Shown one piece after another: positions 58,101-64,000 of a DNA stretch of 64,000 nucleotides (its first letter is position 1; each line of letters opens with the position of its first letter). The translations under genes were made by a program, and so were the position numbers. The notes under the pieces were generated by a model. That model was not told the DNA's origin. It was given only the letters and a program-made list of their open reading frames with translations, and ran no database searches. The DNA comes from G963720475 sp963720475 (GTDB lineage Bacteria > Actinomycetota > Thermoleophilia > Solirubrobacterales > Thermoleophilaceae): contig OY970394.1 in the NCBI GenBank assembly GCA_963720475.1, forward strand, positions 2,604,001 to 2,668,000, in the 5' to 3' direction.

Positions 58101-58727
58101 GTGCCCGAGGTCCGGATCGTCAAGGAGCCCGCGGTGGAGGCACCGGGGGACGGGAGCGCGCAGAGCCGTCAGATCGCCGAGGTCACGCTTCCGCGCGCCC
58201 AGCTGGAGGAGATCTGGTCGGGCGAGTACCTCGAGCGACTCGCGCGCACGTACTGGGCCAACCTCTCGCGGGTGTCGCTGGGGTTGCTGCGGATCCTCTA
58301 CACGCAGACGACGCGCTCGGTCGTACTCCTCGCCAAGCCGCTCGTACTGCTGAGCTTCCGCGCGCCCGAGTACGACCTCGAGTCCGACCGCGGCGTCGTC
58401 ACGTGGCGGATCGAGCGCGGGCTCCTGGTCGCGAAGGCGGGGCGCGACCGCGGCTACCTACGGATCACCGTCGAGCGGCTGAACAGCGAATCTGCGGGTG
58501 GAGACGCCGCGCGCTTGCGGGTGAGCTCCGAGGTGACGAGCTTCTACCCGATGCTCGCGGCCGCGCGCCCAGGCGGCCGCGCGGGTGCGCTCGGCCGGTT
58601 GGCGCGCTGGCTCTACACCCAGACCCAGCTACGCATCCACGTGATCGTGACGAACGCCTTCCTGCGCTCGCTCGCCAAGCGCGACCTCGAGACGAGCGTG
58701 GTCGGGGCGTTGCGGGGGCCGAGCTAG
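58101..58727 (+). CDS. Protein of unknown function, conserved-looking
   Basis: A 208-residue protein from the GTG at 58101, 10 bases after moeA, so probably on the same transcript. It has an amphipathic helical N-terminal half (LEEIWSGEYLERLARTYWANLSRVSLGLLRILYTQ, in short blocks) with a moderately hydrophobic stretch (SVVLLAKPLVLLSF), then a beta part (GVVTWRIERGLLVA, GYLRITVERL, SSEVTSFYPML) and a helical end. It may touch the membrane. No family is recognised. Its 3' end overlaps the reading frame of the convergent acyl-CoA synthetase by about 99 bases. Confidence 0.6.
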   Translation: MPEVRIVKEPAVEAPGDGSAQSRQIAEVTLPRAQLEEIWSGEYLERLARTYWANLSRVSLGLLRILYTQTTRSVVLLAKPLVLLSFRAPEYDLESDRGVVTWRIERGLLVAKAGRDRGYLRITVERLNSESAGGDAARLRVSSEVTSFYPMLAAARPGGRAGALGRLARWLYTQTQLRIHVIVTNAFLRSLAKRDLETSVVGALRGPS

Positions 58728-60286
58728 CTCGGCGCGCGTTCGACGCTCGCGCTCGCGCAGCTCAATCCGCCTGATCTTCCCCGTCAGCGTCTTCGGCAGG
58801 TCTGCGACGAACTCGACCCGGCGCGGGTAGGCGTAGGCGGACAGGCGATCGCGGACGAAAGCCTGGATGTCCTGCGCGAGCTCGTCGCCCGGGTCGTAGC
58901 CCTCGGCCAGGACGATGAACGCCTTGACGACGTGGCCGCGCCGCTCGTCGGGTGAGGCGACCGCCGCCGCCTCCTGGACGGCGTCGTGCTCGAGGCAGGC
59001 GGACTCGACCTCGAACGGGCCGATCCGGTAGCCCGCGGCGATGATCACGTCGTCGGCGCGGCCGGCGTACCAGACGTAGCCGTCCTCGTCCTGCATCGCC
59101 GCGTCCTTGGTGTGGAACCAGTCTCCGCCGAAGACCTCTTCGCCCGCCTCGGGGTTGTTCCAGTAGCCGAGCGGATAGTGGGGGTTCGAGCGGGCCCGCA
59201 GGCAGATCTCGCCGCGCTCGCCCTGCGGCACCGGGTTCTCGTCCTCGTCGAGGATCTGAACGTCCCAGCCAGGCATCGGCCGCCCCATCGAACCCTCGCG
59301 CACCTCCATGAAGGGGAAGTTCGCCACCAGCGGATAGGACTCGGTCAGGCCGTAGAAGTCGAGCACGGTGAGGCCGTACTGGTCGCGGAACCAGCGGATC
59401 GCCTCGGGGTTGAGCGGCTCGCCCGCGGAGCACACGCGGCGGAACTGCTGCGGGTAGCGCTGCCCGCGTCCTCAATCGTCATCATCGAGCGCATCGCCGT
59501 GGGGGTGGTGAAGACGTTCGTCACCTCGTGCCGCGAGAGGAAGTCGAGCTGCTTGTGCGGATCGAAGCCGCCCTCGCGCTGGTAGACGGCCTGCGTCGCG
59601 CCGAGGCGCCAGGGGCCGAGCAGCGGCGAGATGCCCGCGGCCCAGGCCCATTCCCCCATGCCGTGGAAGAGCTCGCCGTCCTCGACCTCGTGGCAGTAGA
59701 CGAACTCCTCGTGGGCGAGGACGTAGCGGTGCGCGTGGACGATGCCCTTCGCCAGTCCAGTCGTGCCGGACGTGTAATAGAGCTGTGCCGGATCGTCGGC
59801 GGCGGTGTCAGCCGTCGCGAACTTGGTGGATGCGCCGGCGAGGGTCTCGGAGTCGAGCACGAGGATCTGGTCGACCCAGTCGTCCGAGAAGCGCGGCGCG
59901 TTGTCGGCGTCGGTGATCAGCAGCTTCGCCTGCGAATCGGTGAGGCGGTGGCGGATGCCGTCGTCGCCGTAGAGGACGGACATCGACAGCAGGATCGCGC
60001 CGAGCTTCCAGGTGCCGAAGAAGCAGGCGGCGGTCTCGGCGGTCGGAGGGAGCACCACGGCGACGCGATCGCCCTGCTCGACGCCGAGCCCTGCGAGCAC
60101 GTTGGCAGCTTGGTTCGAGAGGTCCTGGAGCTCGCCCCATTCGACCCGCCGCTGCTCGCCGCCGTGGTGCTCGTGGATCATCGCGAGCTTGTCGCGCGCG
60201 TGCTTGTCGCAGACGTCGGCAGCGATGTTGTAGCGCTCGGGAACCCGCCACTCGTGCTGCGCGCAGGCCTCCTCGTAGGTCATCAC
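58629..60286 (-). CDS. Acyl-CoA synthetase (AMP-forming), frameshifted
   Basis: An adenylate-forming ligase split over two frames. The N-terminal part (60286 to about 59467) holds YYTSGTTGLAKGIVHAH, the P-loop motif, and GDRVAVVLPPTAET. The C-terminal part continues in another frame with CSAGEPLNPEAIRWF, DFYGLTESYPLV, WYAGRADDVIIAAGYRIGPFEVE and the catalytic lysine region LPKTLTGKIRR. One missing base near 59467 (GGCAGC followed by GCTACC) explains the break; with it, GSRYPQQF would be read. The final 30 residues beyond ELRERE overlap the convergent gene and look like read-through. The medium-chain ACSM type fits best. An indel error is likely. Confidence 0.75.
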
Positions 60287-60290
60287 GCGG

Positions 60291-61334
60291 CTAGCCGAAG
60301 CGTTCGCCGAAGAGCTCGCGCAGCTTGCTGCGGTCGTGGCGCGTCTTGATCCGGCGGACGGTGCCGGTGCGCGAGCGGGTGACGAGCGACTCGGTGGTTG
60401 CGCCGGTGGCGTCGTAGTGGGCGCCCTGGAGCACGTCGCCGTCGGTGACGCCCGACGCGGCGAAGAAGCAGTCCTCGCCGGCGACCAGGCGGTTCGCGTC
60501 GAGGATCTCCTCGAGGTCGTAGCCGGCGTCGAGGGCGGCCTGGCGCTCCTCGTCGTCGCGCGGCCACAACCGGCCGAGCAGCGTGCCGCCGACGCACTTG
60601 ATCGCCGCCGCGGAGATCACGCCCTCGGGCGTGCCGCCGATGCCCCAGAGGAGATCCACCGAAGAGTCGTCGGAGACGGCGTCGAGCGCGGCCGACACGT
60701 CGCCGTGCTCGATGAAGCGGATCCGCCCGCCCGCTTGGCGCACCGACTCGACGGCTTCGGAATGGCGGTCAGGGCGGTCGAGCATGATCACGGTCACGTC
60801 CTCGGCGCTCGTTCCCTTGCGCTCCGCCACCAGCTTCATCGTCTCGCCGAGCGGGCGGTCGAGGTCGAGCAGGTCGGCGATCTGCGCCGAGCCGGCGATC
60901 TTCTCCATGTACACGCAGGGCCCCGGGTCGAACATCGCGCCGCGCTCGGAAAGCGCGATCACTGCGAGCGCGCGCGGCATCCCCTTCGCGCACAGGGTCG
61001 TGCCCTCGAGCGGGTCGACGGCGATGTCCACCTCCGGCGGTGAGCCGTCGCCGATCTGCTCGCCGTTGTAGAGCATCGGCGCCTCGTCCTTCTCCCCCTC
61101 CCCGATCACCACGACACCGTCCATCCGCACGTGCTGGAGCATCAGCCGCATTGCGTCGACGGCGGCCTGGTCGGCGGCCTCCTTGTCGCCGCGGCCGGAC
61201 CAGCGCGCGGCGGCGAGCGCCGCGTACTCCGTCACCCGCGCGAGGTCGAGCGCGAGGTTGCGGCCGGGCGCGCCCGCGGGCGAGTCGACCGTCGCGGCGC
61301 CGGCAGGGAGCGACCCGTCAGGGGCTTCGGGCAT
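60291..61334 (-). CDS. glpX: Class II fructose-1,6-bisphosphatase GlpX
   Basis: A 347-residue GlpX enzyme that hydrolyses fructose-1,6-bisphosphate in gluconeogenesis. The motifs are AALAAARWSGRGDKEAADQAAVDAMR, GVVVIGEGEKDEAPMLYNGEQIG, the metal and substrate motif VDIAVDPLEGTTLCAKGMPRALAV, and LLWGIGGTPEGVISAAAIK, listed here in blocks. The Asp/Glu residues that bind Mn2+ are present. Actinobacteria often use this class as their only FBPase. It lies 4 bases before the acyl-CoA synthetase gene and 8 bases after the upstream membrane protein gene. Confidence 0.94.
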   Translation of the reverse strand: MPEAPDGSLPAGAATVDSPAGAPGRNLALDLARVTEYAALAAARWSGRGDKEAADQAAVDAMRLMLQHVRMDGVVVIGEGEKDEAPMLYNGEQIGDGSPPEVDIAVDPLEGTTLCAKGMPRALAVIALSERGAMFDPGPCVYMEKIAGSAQIADLLDLDRPLGETMKLVAERKGTSAEDVTVIMLDRPDRHSEAVESVRQAGGRIRFIEHGDVSAALDAVSDDSSVDLLWGIGGTPEGVISAAAIKCVGGTLLGRLWPRDDEERQAALDAGYDLEEILDANRLVAGEDCFFAASGVTDGDVLQGAHYDATGATTESLVTRSRTGTVRRIKTRHDRSKLRELFGERFG

Positions 61335-61342
61335 ACCGCTGG

Positions 61343-61849
61343 TTAGAGCGTGCCGGGCGCCTTGCGCACACGGCCGCCCTGCGCCTGGCGGAAGAGCCCA
61401 CCCGCGCAGATCATCAGCGCGCCGATCATCCCGATGAAGTAGCCGTAGCGGAACTCGGTCTCGTCGGGCGGGTCACCCGGCCGTCCGAGGATGACCCCGT
61501 TGATGATGATCAGGGCGAAGGCGGTCATGCCGACGATCATCGTCACCTCACCAGGACGCCACGTCAGCTTGTGGCCGCGGGCGACGATCCAGGTGAGCAC
61601 GAACGGCGCGATGCAGCCGAGCAGCAGGATGAACGGCAGCGGGCCGAATGTCTCGAAGGCGGAGAACTCGCCGCGCTCGTCGTTGATGACCGAGTTGACG
61701 TTGCTGTCACTCGTGGCGAACCAGGGCAGGAAGAGCGACAGCGCTAGCACGGCCGCCCCGGCCATGCCGAGGTACTCGGACCAGTGGACCCGTTGGGTAT
61801 CCACATAGGCCTTCTCGTCCTTGGCCTTCGGGGCCGGTGACGCCTCCAT
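61343..61849 (-). CDS. Four-span membrane protein
   Basis: A 168-residue membrane protein from the ATG at 61849. A short polar N-terminus precedes four hydrophobic spans (about 28-46, 72-92, 103-124 and 135-155): YLGMAGAAVLALSLFLPWF, FILLLGCIAPFVLTWIVA, VTMIVGMTAFALIIINGVIL and GYFIGMIGALMICAGGLF. The pattern fits small actinobacterial membrane proteins without assigned function. It heads a three-gene transcript with glpX and the acyl-CoA synthetase. Confidence 0.7.
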   Translation of the reverse strand: MEASPAPKAKDEKAYVDTQRVHWSEYLGMAGAAVLALSLFLPWFATSDSNVNSVINDERGEFSAFETFGPLPFILLLGCIAPFVLTWIVARGHKLTWRPGEVTMIVGMTAFALIIINGVILGRPGDPPDETEFRYGYFIGMIGALMICAGGLFRQAQGGRVRKAPGTL

Positions 61850-61927
61850 CGCGGCGAACCTAACACAGCCCAGCGGTCGCGGTAAAGCGGTGTAGGTTCT
61901 TCGCCACAACCCCGGCAAGGAGGAGAG

Positions 61928-62134
61928 ATGGCGGTAGTCAAGATCATCGAACTGGTCGGGAGCTCGCCCAGTAGCTCGGACGAGGCGGTACAGAACGCTC
62001 TCAACGACGCGAAGGAGACGCTGCGCAACATCAAGGCCGTGGATGTGGTGTCCACCGGCCTGCGTGGCGACAACCTCGACGAGTGGCGCGCGCACGTGCG
62101 CGTCGCGTTCCTGATCGACCGCGTCAGCGAGTAG
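61928..62134 (+). CDS. Dodecin family flavin-binding protein
   Basis: A 68-residue protein with an AAGGAGGAG site before its ATG. The sequence VVKIIELVGSSPSSSDEAVQNAL with DAKETLRNIKAVDVVS and RAHVRVAFLID shows the dodecin helix and three strands. Dodecins form 12-subunit shells that store flavins or CoA-related ligands and protect against light damage. Stop codon and a strong hairpin terminator follow, so it is a single-gene unit. Confidence 0.93.
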   Translation: MAVVKIIELVGSSPSSSDEAVQNALNDAKETLRNIKAVDVVSTGLRGDNLDEWRAHVRVAFLIDRVSE

Positions 62135-62150
62135 GGCGGCGGTAGCTGCT

Positions 62151-62174
62151 GGGCGCCCGTGCGAGCGGGCGCCC
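62151..62174 (+). terminator. Dodecin gene terminator
   Basis: GGGCGCCCG at 62151-62159 and CGGGCGCCC at 62166-62174 pair perfectly around a 6-base loop. The flanks (GGTAGCTGC and GCAGCTGCC) can lengthen the stem with a small bulge. There is no T-run. It lies 17 bases after the dodecin stop. Confidence 0.75.
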
Positions 62175-62259
62175 GCTGCAGCTGCCCCGAAACGGCTCCA
62201 TGTGTGTAACGGACGGAAACGGGGCAGAGACACTGGGCTAGGATCCGATCCTCCTAAGC

Positions 62260-63584
62260 GTGCCCCCGCTACAAACCGAGACAGAGCCCCGTGGAGGGGC
62301 TGGCGTCGTACCCGACTATCGCGAGCTGCTCGCGGAGGCGCGCGAGCGGACGCTCTCGCTCATCGGGCCCGTCTCGGTCGAGGACATCGAGCGGGTCCAC
62401 TCGCCGCTGATGAGCCCGCTCGTGTGGGACCTCGGCCACATCGCTGCGTTCGAGGACCTGTGGCTCTGCCAGCGGGCGGGCGGACTCGAGCCGCTGCGCG
62501 AGGAGCTCTCGCAGGTGTACGACGCGGCCGAGACGCCGCGCGCCGACCGCGGCAGCCTGCCGATGCTGGGCCACGACGACGCGCTGGCTTACATGGAGGC
62601 CGTCCGCGAGCGCGCGTTGGGAGTGTTCGATCGGGTGGATATCTCGGCCGAAGGCGACCGACTGAATGCGAACGGCTTCGTCTGGGAGATGCTCGTCGAG
62701 CACGAGCACCAGCACAACGACACGATGCTGCAGACGCTCGCGCTCGCCGAGCCGGGCTGCATTCTCTCCTAGCCCGCGCGCGCTCCCTGACGAGGGCGTC
62801 GAGTACGGCGAGACGGGTCGCGGTCGAGGGCGGCGGGTTCACGATGGGGATCGACCCGGCGGGTTTCGCCTACGACAACGAGCGCCCCGCACACGAGGTC
62901 GAGGTCGAGGAGTTCGAGCTCGATCGCGTGCCCGTCACCAACGGCGCCTACCGTGAGTTCGTCGAGGAGCGCGGCTACGCCCGCCGCGAGTTCTGGTCGG
63001 AGGCGGGCTGGGAGTGGCGAGCACGCGAGCGGATCGAGCGCCCGCTGTACTGGGCCGCCGACGGGCGCGAGCGGCGCTTCGACCGCATCGAGGAGATCGA
63101 CGACCGCATGCCCGTGATGCACGTCTCGTGGTACGAGGCGGACGCGTTCACGCGCTGGGCCGGCGCGCGGCTGCCGAGCGAAGCCGAGTGGGAGAAGGCC
63201 GCGTCGTGGGACGCCAGGGCTGCCGCCAAGCGCCGCTTCCCGTGGGGCGACGAGCCGCCGAGCGAGGACGTCGCGAACCTCGACCAGCTCGGCTTCGGTC
63301 CCGCCCCGGCAGGCGCCTACCCCGCCGGTGCGGCGCCCTGTGGCGCGCTCGGGATGATCGGCGACGCCTGGGAGTGGACCGGCTCGCAGTTCGGGCCCTA
63401 CCCAGGCTTCGAGGCGTTCCCGTACCCCGACTACTCCGAGGTCTTCTTCGGCCAGGGCTACCGCGTCCTGCGCGGCGGCGCCTGGGTGACCCGCCCGCGC
63501 GCGATCCGCAATACCTTCCGCAACTGGGACCTCCCCGAGCGGCGACAGATCTTCACCGGCTTCCGCTGCGTATGGGACCTCTGA
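62260..63584 (+). CDS. egtB: Ergothioneine sulfoxide synthase EgtB, frame-disrupted
   Basis: EgtB is the iron enzyme that joins hercynine to a cysteine or gamma-glutamylcysteine and oxidises the sulfur. The N-terminal DinB-like part (62260 to about 62756) has LVWDLGHIAAFEDLWL and EHEHQHNDTML, holding the three His ligands. The C-terminal FGE-like part has FTMGIDPAGFAYDNERPAHEV, ARLPSEAEWEKAA, WEWTGSQF and FRNWDLPERRQIFTGFR. Between them the frame changes twice; dropping one G at 62754-62756 and one at 62815-62817 gives a continuous EPAAFSPSP...GVEYGETVAVEGG. The stop touches the egtD start (TGATG). Confidence 0.85.
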
Positions 63585-64000
63585 TGAGCGACCTGCTGAC
63601 AGCCGACCCCGCGATCCAGATCGACTCGTACCTCGACGGGCCCTGCCTCGCGACGATGGCCGACGACGTGCGCGCGGGCCTGACGCGCGAGTTCAAGGAG
63701 CTACCGCCGAAGTACTTCTACGACAAGCGCGGCTCGGAGCTCTTCGACCGCATCACCACGCTGCCCGAGTACTACCCGACCCGCTGCGAGCGGGCGATCC
63801 TCAACCGCCGCTCGCCCGAGATCGTCGCGGCCACCGGCGCGGAGGAACTGGTCGAGCTCGGGTCGGGATCGGCGTCGAAGACGCGCGCGCTGCTCTACGC
63901 GATGGCGGGGGCCGGCACGCTGCGGCGCTACGTGCCGGTGGACTGCTCGCGCAGCGTCGTCGAGCGCTCGGCGATCGAGCTGCGCGAGGTCTACCCGGGC
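63584..64000 (+). CDS. egtD: L-histidine N-alpha-methyltransferase EgtD, cut by the window edge
   Basis: The first 139 residues are visible from the ATG at 63584, which shares a base with the egtB stop. The frame is open to the end. Motifs are REFKELPPKYFYDKRGSELFDRITTLPEYYPTRCE (typical of the EgtD N-terminus, in short blocks PPKYFYDKRGSELF and LPEYYPTR) and LVELGSGSASKTRALL, the SAM-binding glycine motif. EgtD methylates histidine three times to hercynine, the substrate of EgtB. Order egtB-egtD fits a compact ergothioneine operon. Confidence 0.92.
   Translation, partial: MSDLLTADPAIQIDSYLDGPCLATMADDVRAGLTREFKELPPKYFYDKRGSELFDRITTLPEYYPTRCERAILNRRSPEIVAATGAEELVELGSGSASKTRALLYAMAGAGTLRRYVPVDCSRSVVERSAIELREVYPG

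Overview
This window looks like chromosomal DNA of a very GC-rich actinobacterium, most likely of the Thermoleophilia (Solirubrobacterales-like: Solirubrobacter, Conexibacter or Patulibacter relatives). That is an inference from gene content: a SigA-type primary sigma factor, FtsZ beside ParA, a pair of Get3/ArsA-like ATPases, ergothioneine genes, many secreted proteins with Ca-binding nonapeptide repeats, and a c-di-AMP riboswitch before a cell-wall protein. No rRNA, tRNA, CRISPR array, IS element or prophage gene was seen. Coding density is high and no gene-free stretch exceeds about 240 bases. The longest gaps are 1544-1753, 45723-45932, 53986-54220 and 55184-55369; the first, third and fourth hold a long inverted repeat, the sigA promoter and a riboswitch. 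In 45723-45932 I see nothing beyond GC-rich spacer.

Layout. 1-9.8 kb: a secreted propeller-like protein (cut by the left edge), a small membrane protein, SnoaL/NTF2-like proteins, an RTX-type secreted protein, an acyl-CoA dehydrogenase, a frame-disrupted membrane protein, MscL with a zinc ribbon, an ECF sigma factor with a membrane-anchored tail, MeaB and a lipoprotein. 9.8-18 kb: a fused ABC ATPase/permease, a hexapeptide acyltransferase, a CBS-pair protein, a tandem array of four SnoaL-like genes with repeated leaders, and a secreted glycerophosphodiesterase. 18-27 kb: topoisomerase IB, a Ser/Thr kinase, a GT4/GH57 alpha-glucan pair, a DUF4333-like lipoprotein, a PQQ-type sugar dehydrogenase and a beta-helix/FG-GAP protein. 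27-38 kb: a SnoaL-methyltransferase-CPBP protease operon, a second methyltransferase, an AhpD-like protein, a penicillin acylase, HisC, a Lon-N-domain protein and a gamma-glutamyltransferase.

38-48 kb holds ftsZ and parA, overlapping and probably translationally coupled, divergent from two overlapping Get3-like ATPase genes. It also holds a large unrecognised protein with an acidic tail, and divergent HxlR and TetR regulators with visible palindromic operators, the latter leading a cupin-methyltransferase operon. 48-64 kb holds an AIM24-like protein, PilT, a large RTX-repeat protein, sigA with a clear promoter, a BrkB/YihY protein, the riboswitch and RlpA-like protein, a NarL-type regulator, MoeA, an acyl-CoA synthetase, GlpX, dodecin, and egtB-egtD (egtD is cut by the right edge).

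Three otherwise well-conserved genes (4749-5994, the acyl-CoA synthetase, egtB) are broken by single-base frame changes in GC-rich runs. This points to indel errors in the assembly rather than three independent gene deaths. The most interesting items are the c-di-AMP riboswitch, the SnoaL array with its repeated leader palindrome, and the FtsZ/ParA/Get3-like ATPase neighbourhood.
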